DNA from: Neurospora tetraspora
Taxonomy: Eukaryota > Ascomycota > Sordariomycetes > Sordariales > Sordariaceae
DNA length: 64,000 nucleotides
NCBI RefSeq assembly: GCF_033439725.1
Contig: NW_026944390.1
Coordinates: 2,046,001-2,110,000, forward strand
Direction of reading: 5' to 3'
This document shows positions 46,207 to 57,800 of this stretch, one piece after another (the stretch's first letter is position 1; each line of letters opens with the position of its first letter). The translations under genes and the position numbers were made by a program. The notes below the pieces were generated by a model that searched no databases, had not been told where the DNA came from, and saw nothing but the letters and a program-made list of their open reading frames with translations.

Positions 46207-48779
46207 ATGTCTGTCGTCGGTATGTTGCCATTCTTCCTCTCTCCCTAACCAAACTGTCGCCGGTCCCGGTCCAGGACAAGAGAGCATGCGCTAACAGTGG
46301 GCATTGCAGGTGTCGATTTCGGCGCTCTTAATACCGTCATTGCCGTTGCCAGAAACCGCGGTGTCGATGTCGTACGTACCCTTCTCGATCTAGACCTCCC
46401 TCTGGCCATCGTCCCCAGCTCATCGCATAGACTCTGTCTCGAAGGGAAGGGGAGGATGCTTTGCGCTGGGGCGATAGCGCCTTCACACACGCAGTGGATG
46501 ACCAAGTACTGACGAACCTCTCTCTGTCTGGCAGATTACAAACGAAGTCTCCAACCGGGCTACTCCTTCGCTCGTTGGATTTGGCCCCAAGAGCCGGTAT
46601 CTCGGTGAGCCCGCCAAGACCCAGGAGATCTCCAACCTGAAGAACACCGTCGGCTGCCTCAAGCGCCTCGCCGGCCGTTCTCTCAACGACCCCGATGTCG
46701 CCATTGAGCAGCAGTTCATCTCGGCCCCCTTGGTCGACATCAATGGCGAGGTCGGTGCCGAGGTTACCTACCTCGGCGAGAAGCGCCAGTTCACCTCCAC
46801 AGAGCTCATCGCCATGTTCTTGAGCAAGATCAAGCAGACCACCCAGGCTGAGGTCAAGGTCGCCGTCCAGGAGCTCGTCATGAGCGTCCCCGCCTGGTTC
46901 ACCGACAAGCAGCGCAGGAGTATCTTGGATGCCGCCGAGATCGCCGGCCTCCGTCCCCTCCGCCTCATTAACGACACCACCGCTGCCGCTCTCGGCTGGG
47001 GTATCACAAAACTCGACCTTCCCGGCCCCGAGGAGAAGCCCAGGAGAGTCGCCTTCGTCGATGTCGGCTACTCCAACTACACCTGCTCCATTGTCGAGTT
47101 CAAGAAGGGTGAGCTTTCCGTCAAGGCCACCGCCTGCGATCGTCACTTCGGTGGCCGCAACTTCGACAAGGCCCTCCTCGACCATCTTCACAAGGAGTTC
47201 CTTGGCAAGTACAAGATCGACATCTTCACCAACCCCAAGGCCGTCTGCCGTGTCCTTGCCGCTGCTGAGAAGCTCAAGAAGATCCTTTCTGCCAACCAGC
47301 AGGCTCCTCTCAACATCGAGTCCCTTATGAACGACATCGATGTTCGCGCCATGATCACCCGCCAGGAGTTCGAGGCCATGGTTGAGCCCCTCCTCGCCAA
47401 GGTCCACGGTCCCCTCGAGCAGGCTCTCGCCGACGCCAAGCTCACCAAGGACGATATTGACATCATCGAGGTCGTCGGTGGTGGCTCCCGTGTCCCCTCC
47501 GTTAAGGAGCGCATCCAGGACTTCTTCGGCAAGCAGCTTTCTTTCACCATGAACGCGGATGAGGCCATCGCCCGTGGCTGCGCTTTCAGCTGCGCTATCC
47601 TCTCCCCTGTCTTCAAGGTCCGTGACTTCCAGGTCCAGGATATCATCAACTACCCCATCGAGTTCACCTGGGAGAAGGATGCCGATATTCCCGATGAGGA
47701 CACCAGCCTTGTTGTCTTCAATAAGGGCAACGTCCTCCCCTCCACCAAGATCCTTACCTTCTACCGCAAGCAGCCTTTCGACCTCGAGGCCAGGTACACT
47801 AACCCCGATGAGCTCCCCGGCAAGATCTCTCCTTTCATTGGCCGCTTCTCGGTCAAGGGTGTTCATGCCACCGAGGGTGCTGAGGACTTCATGATCTGCA
47901 AGCTCAAGGCTCGCGTCAACATTCACGGTATCCTTAACGTCGAGAGCGCCTACTACGTTGAGGACCAGGAGGTCGAGGAGGAGATCAAGGATGAGAACGG
48001 TGATGTGAGTAATATTCTTATTAGTGAAGACGGGATGTCATCGGACAGTCCTACGAAGCGCCGTAAACTTTTCGATGGCTCAACGCAGTCTCTCGATGGT
48101 GGAACGCACGAAAATTTGGATGAGGAAAAGCTAACCCACGAAAAGGTTGTCATGGACGGCGACAAGCCCAAGACCCGCAAGGTCAAGAAGCAGGTCCGCA
48201 AGGGCGAGCTTCCTATCGTCAGCGCCACCCCGTCCCTCGACGCCTCCGCCAAGAACGCTGCCTTTGAGAAGGAGCAGGCCATGATCATGGAGGACAAGCT
48301 CGTTGCCGATACCGAGGAGAAGAAGAACGAGCTCGAGACCTACATCTACGACCTCCGCAACAAGCTCGACGACCAGTACGCCGACCTCGCCTCCGAGGAG
48401 GAGAAGGAGAAGATCCGGGCCAAGCTTATGGAGATTGAGGTATGTTTACGACTATTCCCGAGAGAAAGTGATCAGCTGATACTGACTAAATCAACAGGAC
48501 TGGCTCTACGATGAGGGTGACGATGCCACCAAGGCCGTCTACGTCGCCAAGATCGAAGAGATCCGCGCCCTTGCCGGCCCCGTCGTCCAGCGCCACTTCG
48601 ACAAGGTTGAGGCTGAGAGGCAAGCCCTCCTCGAGAAGCTCGAGGCCGAGAAGGCCGCCAAGAAGGCTGAGGAGGAGGCTCGCAAGGCCAAGGAGGCTGC
48701 CGAGAAGGCCGCCCAAGGTGCTAAGGACGAGGAGATGACCGATGCCGATGCTCAGAAGCCTGTCGTCGAGGAGGCTTAG
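46207..48779 (+). CDS. hsp88: Hsp88, Hsp110/SSE1-family chaperone (nucleotide exchange factor for Hsp70)
   Basis: A cytosolic Hsp110-type chaperone that exchanges nucleotide on Hsp70 and holds unfolded proteins. Exons 46207-46219, 46310-46371, 46535-48004, 48146-48439 and 48498-48779 give 706 residues, close to yeast Sse1. ATG is in a strong context (GCCACCATGT). The actin-like ATPase half opens with VVGVDFGALNTVIAVARNRG and has VAFVDVGYSNYTCSIVEFKK and DIIEVVGGGSRVPSVKERIQ. The beta-sandwich and helical domains follow, with an acidic linker (EEEIKDENGD) at the third intron. The C-terminus is an Ala/Lys/Glu helix ending QKPVVEEA. Codons are strongly biased to C-ending forms, implying high expression. 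The third intron (48005-48145) is stop-free and a multiple of three. The frame also stays open for 65 codons past the TAG. Confidence 0.97.
48005..48145 (+). other. hsp88 third intron, stop-free and in frame (possible exitron)
   Basis: 141 nt with a perfect GTGAGT donor and a GCTAAC branch site (48130-48135) 11 bases before an unusual AAAAG acceptor with no pyrimidine tract. If retained it adds 47 residues, including SPTKRRKLFDG. Its codons (AGT, AAT, ATT, GAA, TCA) are unlike the C-biased flanks, which supports a true intron as the main form. Confidence 0.75.
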
Positions 48780-48977
48780 AAAGTCGTAGACTCGAAGCAG
48801 AAGCACGAGGAAAAGGCCGAGAAGAAGTCGGAGTCGGACTCAGAGTCGGGGGCACCGAACCCCGCGGAGTCGGCGGATACCGAGAAGTCGAACAAGATGG
48901 ATGTGGATGTGGTGGATTTGACGGCGGATACCGAGGAGTCGAACAAGATGGATGTGGATGTGGCGGATTTGACTTAA
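48780..48977 (+). other. In-frame open extension after the hsp88 TAG stop
   Basis: Directly after TAG (48777-48779) the same frame continues for 65 sense codons to TAA at 48975-48977. It is charged (KVVDSKQKHEEKAEKKSESD) and ends with two 17-residue repeats containing MDVDVVDLT and MDVDVADLT. Codons favour G-ending forms (TCG, GTG, GCG), unlike the body of hsp88. It could be a readthrough extension, a former coding end cut off by a new stop, or chance. Confidence 0.6.
48873..48974 (+). repeat. 51-bp tandem duplication, two copies
   Basis: Copy 1 is 48873-48923 and copy 2 is 48924-48974, identical at 48 of 51 positions by direct comparison. The unit is 17 codons in the hsp88 frame and the second copy stops exactly at the TAA. 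Confidence 0.95.
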
Positions 48978-50367
48978 GATATGACATGCTATGCCCTACT
49001 CCAAAGAGAGAGAGAGAGAGGCAAGGCTTGTTAATGATGAATTGAAAGAAGAGAAGAGACCAGCATACCCAACCACACATACCCACTCATACTTTCACAC
49101 ACATTCACATTCATGTTCACGCTTACGTTTTGTTGATGTCATGACCGATTCAATTTGGAACTTCAAAGACTTTGTACGGTGTTGATATAGCTTTTGTATT
49201 TTTTTCTCTTTTTATGACGGTTTCAAATTCACACACTCTCACGGGTAAGAAGGGGGGGAAAAGACGGAAATAAAAGTTTCTTTTGATACAGCTTTCATAG
49301 AAGAAGGAAAAGAATTTCAAAGAGAGAGATGTTTCATGACCACTGACTGCACTCCAGACCAGAATTTTCGCCGCATGTGTTACGGTTCTCCGTACAAGCT
49401 CTCGCTATTCCCGTTTTCGAACATGACAGAGGACGAACGAAATAATAGACAAGACACCACAGACTTTATAGCCTCCATTTGGTTATATAGATTCCGGGGC
49501 TACCCGTAACATATCGTATCGTATCGTTCGTCGCCTCATAATTTTGGTGTTGATGATAACTGTGATGCTGAGCGTCCGTCTTCTTTCAAGAGTCTAGGGG
49601 GAGGTGAAGAGGGAGGTGAAGAGGGAGGTGAAGAGAGAGGTGAAGAGAGAAGTAGAATCATCTTCGAATCACACAAGCATCAACTTGTCTTCTTCGAATA
49701 GCTATGTAGCAAGCAAAGATGGCATGTCATGTATTTATGCCGCGTTGAGACAGACCCATGACATAAATAAGACGTTGAGTCGGATTAGGGAGAGAGGATA
49801 GATAGTATATAGACATTGTGAACATTCTAGACTAGAGCTAGGTAACCCTGAATGGCTTGTAGCTTTAAGACAAGAATATCATGAGTTGCCACTCAACCAT
49901 GTAAAATCCAGTTCGGTTCCATCAGACCAAACAGGCCAGGCTTCCATCAAACCTACCGGATCCATCATACCCGAACGACGACAGGATCAATAAATACCAG
50001 TACTACTACTTACTAACCCAAATCGAAAATCCTTTTATAGTACCTAGTAAGTAAGAAAGTTCATAAACGTACATACACACACACATACTATATTTCCCAA
50101 ACCACCAACCAGCAAATGCAGTTTTTGTGTTTCCTTTCCTTTCCTTGCCTGTTCCTCCCCGTGGCGGCAACATTCTCATTCTCATTCTCATTTTATCCAT
50201 GCCATTGATGATAGATGGGGACTGCTCATAACAGTCCATCCATCCATCTTTCTTCCTCCCTCCTATACCATCCATCACCCTTACTTACTGCTTCCCACCC
50301 GCCCGCCTATCCTGACCTCGCATAACCGCTCGTCCGGACAGTGTGGACAGAAGAAAGAAAAGCCCGC
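48978..50367. other. Gap between convergent hsp88 and eIF5B genes
   Basis: 1.4 kb between 3' ends. It holds a short AG repeat near 49005-49020, a TATCG run near 49519-49533, a 12-bp minisatellite (49601-49648) and CATTCT-type repeats near 50172-50192. No gene can be supported. Confidence 0.6.
49601..49648. repeat. 12-bp minisatellite, four copies
   Basis: Four units of GAGGTGAAGAGG or GAGGTGAAGAGA, followed by a degenerate fifth. One frame reads as repeated KREV, but without an ATG context that supports a gene. Confidence 0.9.
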
Positions 50368-53300
50368 TTAAGCAATATCAAACATGGGCTTCAACTTGAT
50401 AATCAACTGCCACTCGTCGTTGGTCACGTCCTTGCGGTAGAACTCCTTGAGGCAGTTGATCGAGGCACGCGAGATCTTGGAGTAGAGCATGTCCTTCTCC
50501 TCGAGGTGGCGGCCGTACGTGGGCTGGTTGCCGCCCATTTCGATCTTGATGGCGACCGAGGGCTGGCCCTTCTTACAGACGGGGATCTGCTTGTGGTCGC
50601 GCTCGATGGAGGTGCTGTTGTTTTATGTTATGTTAGTGAGTGTACCTGGAAATAGTGGGATAAAGGAGAGAGAGATGGGAAAAGAAAGGGAGAAACATAC
50701 ACTCTACCGAGATCGACGACCTCCTTAGCACCGGTAACAGGGTTCTGCCTCACGGCGGAAATGGGCGTGTTAATCTTCAGCTGACCCTCGACGACATCGA
50801 CACCGATAACGATGGGACCAGACTTGTTGAAGACGGCAACGGGGGCGAGCACGCAAGGGAAGACAGCGAGGAGCTTGGACTCCTCCTTCTTCTTCTCGAG
50901 CAGCTCATCCATGTGCTTGGTGAACGAGTCGAACAAGTGGTAGATAATGTCGGCAGTGAAGATCTTGACGCCCTGCTGATCGGCATACTCCTGCGCTTCC
51001 TTGTCGACCTTGACGTCGAAGCAAAGCATGACCGCATAATCGGGCGCCTTCTCCAACATGATACCGCACTGCATAACGTCGCGCTTGTAGACGGGGCCGA
51101 TACCGACGTTGGCGACGGGAATCTTGCAGTCCTTGAGGAAGTCGAGCAAGGCCTCGAGCGAACCAAGAGTCGAGGCCTGGACGGAGACACCGCGGCCGGA
51201 CTTCTCGACACGGCTGAAGAGCGAGGCAAGATCGGCCTCGACCTCGTCCTCGAGATCGTCCTCGTCGTCGTCGGGGCCGACGACAAGGAGACGGGAACCG
51301 GCAATGGCACCCTCGAGGCCGGGGGCAGAGATCTTGACACCCAAAGCGGCCTTGACCTCCTTGTTGTGAACGTACTGCGACTTGAGACGCAGTTCCCTGA
51401 GCGGCGCGGGCGTGAGCAGGGCTCTGATATTTGTTTTGATGACGCCTTCTGTGCCGCACAGTATAATGCGGTCGCCTTCCCTGAGGATACCGTTGGTGAG
51501 AATGACATCGATGGTCATACCGAAACCCTCGATGGCCTTGACTTCGAGGACAGTAGCCTGAACCTCGGAGAGGTACATGAGAGAACCAACCATGCGCTCC
51601 TGGGTGAGTTGGATGATGAGCTTCAACATGTCGGGGATACCCTCACCGGTGTGGGCAGAGGTGGGGACCAAGGAGACGTATTTGGCCATGGACTTGTTCT
51701 GGTAGAAAAGCTCCGAGTTGAAACCCTGCTCGGCGAAAGCGAGCTTGGTCTGCTCGAGACGGTTCTTGAACTCGTTCTGGACAGCCTTGTTCTGGAGGGC
51801 CAACGACTCCTGGAAGCCGTTGTTCTCGATCTTCTTCCAGCCGTAAAGACGATCGATCTTGTTGAGCGCGACGATGAAGGGCGTCTTCCTCTCACGGAGA
51901 AGTCTCATGGACTCGAGAGTCTGAGGCTCGAGACCGTGCATGATATCGACAACCAAGATGGCGATGTTGCAGAGCGAGGAACCACGCGAACGCAAGTTGG
52001 AGAAAGACTCGTGACCGGGGGTATCGATGATAAGGAGACCGGGAACCTTGAACTCGAACTTGCCGTCGCGGTTGACGACCTGGGTCTTCTGCTTGATGGC
52101 CTCAACGGGGAAGTAAGTGGCACCAATCTGCTGAGTGATACCACCGGCTTCACCTTCCTGGACATTGGTCTGACGAATCTTGTCGAGCAGCTTCGTCTTA
52201 CCAGTATCGACGTGACCAAGAATACAGCAAATGGGCGAGCGAAGGTTGTCCGCAGACCTGGCAGCCAGAGCGGCCTGGTGAGCCTTCTCGCGACGCTCAG
52301 CAGCCTCCTTTCTCCTCCTGGCCTCCTCCTGTTGCCTGGCAGTAGCCTCCTCGTCTTCGGAAGATTCATCTTCGGACTCCTCCTCAGAGTCCTCCTCAGA
52401 CTCGGACTCGGACTCGTCCTTCTTGGCCTGAGCCTTGCCGTTGGCCGTGGCAGGCTTGGCAGCCTCCTTCTTGGTCTCCTCCTCCTCGTCGGAGTCGGCG
52501 TCCCAGCTGTCCTTGACATCCTCCTTGTCAGAGGCAACGGCGGCCTCCCAGTCCTCATCGACGCTATCCTCAGCGGCGGCCTTAGCGGCAGCAGCCTTGG
52601 CAGCAGCCTCCTTCTCAGCCTTCTCGCGGTCGATACGGGCCTTCTCCTCTTGCTCCTTGGCAAGGGCTTCAGCGGCGAGTCTTGCACGCTCAGCGGCCTC
52701 GGCGAGAGCCTTCTCCTCGTCTCTCTGTAACAAGCAAACTTGGTTAGCGCTGTCCATAGCAAGTGCACCAGGGAACTGTGGCAGAACTCACCTTCTTGTT
52801 AGCAGCCCTCTTCTTCTTGTCGTCGTAGACAGGCTTCTTCTTGGCCTCTTCACCCTCAAGCGCGTTGACCTTGATACCGGCCGCCAACATCTGCTGGAGC
52901 TTCCTCTCGTTGCGGGCCTTCTCCTCCCTCTGGGCCTTGGTCATGAACTTGCCCTCCTTCTTGAGCTGCTCGATCCTCTGCTTCTCCTTCTCCTTCTTGC
53001 GGGCCCTCTCCTCCTCCTTGCGCTTTTCGGCCTCGGCGGCGAGGCGCTCCTCCTCCTCTATCCTGGCCTTCTCCTCGGCGAGGAGCCTAGCCTCCTCCTC
53101 TTGGCGACGGCGCAGCTCCTCCTGCTGCTTCTGGAGGGCGAGCAGGTGGGCGGGGAGCTTCTTCTTCTTGCCACCGGCGGCTTCGGGAGCGGGAGCGGGG
53201 GTCGAGACGGGGCTGGGGGTTTCGTCCTTCTTCTTCTCCTCCTTCGCGGGCTCGGCCTTGGCGGCGTCGGCGGGTGTGGTACCCTTCTTCTTAGCAGCAG

Positions 53301-53872
53301 CCTGTGTAGTGTGAAGAAGTTGGTCAGTCTTCCGTTTAAAAGAGAAGTGGTGATGAACTACTCACCTGCTCCTTCTTGCGCTGCTTCTCGCGCTCCTTCT
53401 TGAGCTTCTCCTTCTCGGCCTTGGTCAACACCCTAGGGCCATCCTCATCGGCATCCTCGTCCTTCTTGGCGGCGGCGGCGGGGGCAGCCTTCTGCTGCTG
53501 CTGCTGCTGCTGCTGCTTGCCCTTGCCGCCCTTGCCCTTCTTCTCGGGGAGGGCGAACTCGTCGTCGAGGTTAGCCTCCTCGGCGACCTTGGCCGACAGA
53601 TCAGGGACGGGCTCCTCAGCGGGCTTCTCGGCGCCGGGAGCATCCTCGCCCAGCTCGGCCTCCCAGTCGTCGTCGAGACCCTTCTTCTTGCGCTTCTCCT
53701 TGGCCTTGCGCATTCTCGCCATCAGACCGCCACCACCGGAAGCGGCCTCGTCGTCTTGGGCGGGAGAGGCAGCAGCATCGGCGGCGTCGTTGTTGACGGG
53801 GGCGATGGACTCGCCCAGCTCGGCCTCCCAGTCATCGTTGGCCTTCTTGTTTCCCTTCTTCTTGGGCGCCAT
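50368..53872 (-). CDS. Eukaryotic translation initiation factor 5B (IF2 homologue, FUN12)
   Basis: A GTPase that joins the 60S subunit to the 48S complex at the start codon. Exons 53872-53366, 53301-52792, 52724-50701 and 50614-50368, with introns of 64, 67 and 86 nt, give 1095 residues. The long charged N-terminal region (about 1-500) is Lys/Glu/Ala-rich, with three acidic Trp motifs ([30 protein letters not shown]) and a poly-Gln run. The G domain starts at 509 with [16 protein letters not shown] and [11 protein letters not shown] are the G3 and G4 motifs. Domain II, the alpha/beta domain III ([20 protein letters not shown]) and domain IV ([20 protein letters not shown]) follow. The last exon adds [20 protein letters not shown] and ends PMFDIA, the usual domain-IV end. 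Confidence 0.97.
53492..53516 (-). repeat. CAG/CTG repeat encoding poly-Gln in eIF5B
   Basis: About eight uninterrupted CTG units on the plus strand, read as CAG codons in exon 1 of eIF5B. Probably variable in length between strains. Confidence 0.85.
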
Positions 53873-54823
53873 GTTGGGCTGTATACCTCGAGGCGGATGT
53901 CGGTAGGATGGGGGGAGGATCCTGATGGCTCCTTCTCTTCCTTGTGACGAAGTCGGAGTACGGGTGAAGACCTCGTTACTCGTTAGGTGGTTCTGGTGGT
54001 GGGTTCGTGGGGCCGCAGACTGGGGCTACTGGGCCGTTATATGCGATATGGCTGGCTGCTAAAGAGGCAGGCGGCGTACTTTTTTGGTGCTGTAGGCCCT
54101 GTCGATGGGATAGGGCTTGTCACTTTTCGGTGCTGCAGTGTGGATCTTTCTGGGCCCGTTCTTTACACAGTATCGAGTCCCGCTCTGGTTTGTTGCTAGA
54201 GGTCAGGTATCTCGGTACCTGTGCTGTCTGCCTTTCTTTCAATCCGTCTCAAGTGTTTGATATTGTCTCCTTTTACGGTAAAAAACGGCAACCATGTCCC
54301 GTTTTCTGATTCGATAACCAAGTCTCGATCGAGAAAAAAATCTAGACAAGGATCGCCACTGGAAGCTTTTTTTGCCAGAGCCGGGTCGCTTTGACCGGGC
54401 CTTGACTGAGGCAAATTGTTAGCGCAGAATGCGGGGCAACTGTTGCTTGGGGACACTGGGCGAAACCATAAGTGGGACTTAGTGGGTTAATTGTTAATTT
54501 CGATATCTACTTACAGCTACTTCGGTGCATTTTGCACGCTATCTCATCCAAGGGGGCCAGGCTTCTTGTTCGACTCGGGGGCCGTGAGACAAACATCATC
54601 CCAACACCCTCAACTTGTCATGGGTATTTCTATATTGGTTCAGTGAGTTATTCTGGGAACGGCATCTAAGAATATCATATTCATTCGTCTGCTATGCTGT
54701 AACAACACCGACATTATCCTTCAGGGGGGCTTTTAGGCAGGTACTGGATCATATGTATGTTGGTCACCAGCTGTCTTGCCCTTCCTCCTTTTTACCTCCC
54801 CCCCTCATCAGAATCCCAAGCAG
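53873..54823. promoter_or_regulatory. eIF5B promoter and 3' side of MMS1-like gene
   Basis: 950 bases between the eIF5B start and the stop of the next minus-strand gene. No gene and no clear motif seen. Confidence 0.5.
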
Positions 54824-57800
54824 TTAGTAGACTTGCCTAAGATAATACACCAACACGTTATACGCCAGTTCATAATAATGGTCCGCAGTGCCCTCGCCCA
54901 TCCACTCGGCAGTGTGTATTCCCCTGTCCAACTTATCCAACAGGGTCTTGAACCGTGCCAACAGCTCCTCCGTGTTTATCAGCTCTTGCAAGACTTCCGC
55001 ATCCAAGAGTGTTTTTAAAAGGTCACCATCCACATGCATCGACTCAGTGTACCCCAGGTTCGGCTCCGCGTGTAGAAGCTTTTCTTCGTCTCTCCTCCCT
55101 CTGCGGTTATACAAGTTGACGATGAATCGCAACAAACGCAACGCGTGCTGGTCAAGCACCGTGAAGTGAACCATGGTGCCGTCCATCGATATTCCCAAGA
55201 TCTCGGCATCGTCCGGTGTGCTGATGAGCCGGCCGTACTTGGGTGCGTTCCAGGCTCCTTGCTCCCATGTTGGCCGTGTCCTGCCGCGCCGGAACTTCCT
55301 GATGCTGACTGGAAGTATCCCCTGGAAGAGCACCTTAAACTCAGTCCAGTTATGAGGTCCTGGTGCTCTAGACCATTGCCAGAGACCGGCCACACCACGG
55401 TCTTTATCTGCAACCAGGAATATGTTGCTTCCAATTTTCATCGACGAGGTTGGTACAACTGTGCGAGGATCGTGGAACTCGACTGTTACAGAGTTCTCAC
55501 TAGCGTCGTCAAGCGCCGGGTCGATCATTTGGAGTGAATCGCCCCATGTCAAGGCTAGAAGCTTGGTTTCGGAGATTTGAAGCTCCAGAGCCAACGAGTG
55601 CAAGTCAAACACTTTGCGTGGCTTCAGCTTCTTCTCGACAGGGTCAAGTACATCCCAGTGAAGTGTATGGTCGACGCAATAGATCACGCTTTCCTCGTGA
55701 CCTATCACTGAGTAGACCGGTCCTTCGCAGTTTCTCTTGAACCGTGTCCAGTACCTTATCGAAGGTGGGCGGTCCCCTTCAGATGGCTCCTTTTCCGTCG
55801 ATACGATAATGAGCTGGCCCTGCTTGGTACCAACAAGAAGGTAGCGCCACGTCCCGCCACTCTTCTTATACTCCCATTCAGCCAGACCATGGATTCTGTC
55901 GTCAGGCTTACCCAGCCCAACAATATACTGAACAGGAGTTCCTGCTTTGTGGACCGGTCTTCCGATGTCCTCTCCGGTGTCAGGATCCATGAACATCAGC
56001 GTGGACTTGTTTCCTTCCTCATTAACACCGACCACCAGGCAACGCAGGTTGGGTGAGAAGAACGTCTTGACTGGTGTCTTTCCAATCCTGATATATCGAT
56101 GAGCTGGACCAGGCTCCTGGTGTAGCTCGGCGATGATTACGCTCGGCCCCGCTAGCATGAGGATCGGGGTGAATCCTTCACTCGCGCATGGAATATCGAT
56201 TGCCACGCCGTACTCTACAAGTGGTAGAGGAGCACCCAGATTGCCTGCGTTGACAGGCACGACACGGTGTTTTGCCAAGTGATAAACAGAACCATTAGGC
56301 CCGTGCTCATCGAGTTGTACTTCAATCAAGACTTGATCGCAGGAGACCAGTACCCTCGGTCTCGCGGTCTGAGAATGCCGGGCCGCAGTTACGTTCACCG
56401 CGGTCAGTCCGAGTTGCTGGTAGTAGGCCATTGTAGTACCCTTCCACTCTTTCGAAATGTGAATGAGCTCTCCACCTCTGGTTCCTAGAAGTATCGCGCT
56501 ATTAACAGAAGCGATGCTTCCAATTGCTTTGAGAGGCACGCTATCCCGATATCCGGTATCTCCAGCCGATGTCATAAGTCCTATGAACACGTCAGTATAT
56601 TGGAATCAGCAGCAGAACGCAGCATGGGATAAGCTGCCCTAAGTGTGCTGGGTCAACCTACGTTCCGTGATATCAATTTCCTCAATATTTTGTGTTTCTG
56701 TCTCAGACGTCGGGGTACGGATGAGCAAATATGGACGTCCGTCCTTCCAAAGACCGACAATGATCCCAAGGTCCTTGCTGTGGTGTAGCGAAGTCACGTC
56801 CCCAGGTACGTCGAACTGGATTTGAGAAACAACTGCAGTCCCATAGAATTTGAAACTGTAAATTCTGAACTGCGGTCCAACATGTGTTGAGACAGTGATC
56901 CAGTCGTCCGTAATGTAAGCGTCAGACACTGATACCTGCGGCTGATCCGGTAGAAGCTTGTCAAAAGACAATCGGTTCCTGTAATATTGTTAGAATAACT
57001 CATACCCGTGGGCTCGGGAGCTTCATACCATTCGTCTGCACTATACCGGGCCTCGTTCTTGAAGAGTGTGATTGAGGCGGTGGTTACTTGAACAGTAACC
57101 TCATTCACCTGAGCCACTGCCAAAGTGGGCGAAGACAAGTCGTAGAGGACCTGGTCGGGTTCCGGATCTATCAAGTCTGAAAAATCATCTGGCAGTTCCC
57201 GAACCTGCGACTGAGTAGGGGTAGTCCACAACAAATCGTAACGCCCATGTGTTTTGGAGAAATTAAGAAGCCAGGCTTGTTTCAGCCCATCTCCAATTTC
57301 GAGCTCCAATCCAATGTCTGCTTTTAGTCCATGCCGGTATTCAGTGATGCAGCCTGTCAGTCCATGACCAGAGGCCGCAAATATCCTGTCAGGTGCTCTG
57401 AGCTGCCGGTCATCCGACGGTGCAATGCTCGTTCCAAAGGAGTCAGGAGCCTTATCTCCTGAAGAGAGAGAATCAGTCGTCGCGAAATCTAGGGTGGGGG
57501 CACCACTAGGTAAGGTGCCTATCTGCAATGGATGGTCTCGTGGGGGGATCTAAAATAACGTCAGTCAAAGACACCAAAGGCGAGGCTAAGTCTACAAACC
57601 TTCCAAACGCTCCCCGTGCCGTTATCGCTGCCCAGCACGAGAACATCTGCGTACTGATCAAACAAGTAGGCGAATGCCGACGAAATATTGCACTTGAAGG
57701 CGTCGATGAAGGTCGAGCGCTCCAACGCATGATCTTCATCAACTTCGATGTAGACAACAATGCCGTCCTCTCTGGCAAGGTATAAGCAGTCTTTGCCTTT

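Noticed and set aside
49601-49648. Regular 12-bp repeats as a possible array of functional sites or a KREV-repeat peptide
   Set aside because: Units are directly abutting with no spacers and no credible start codon or gene context; a plain minisatellite.
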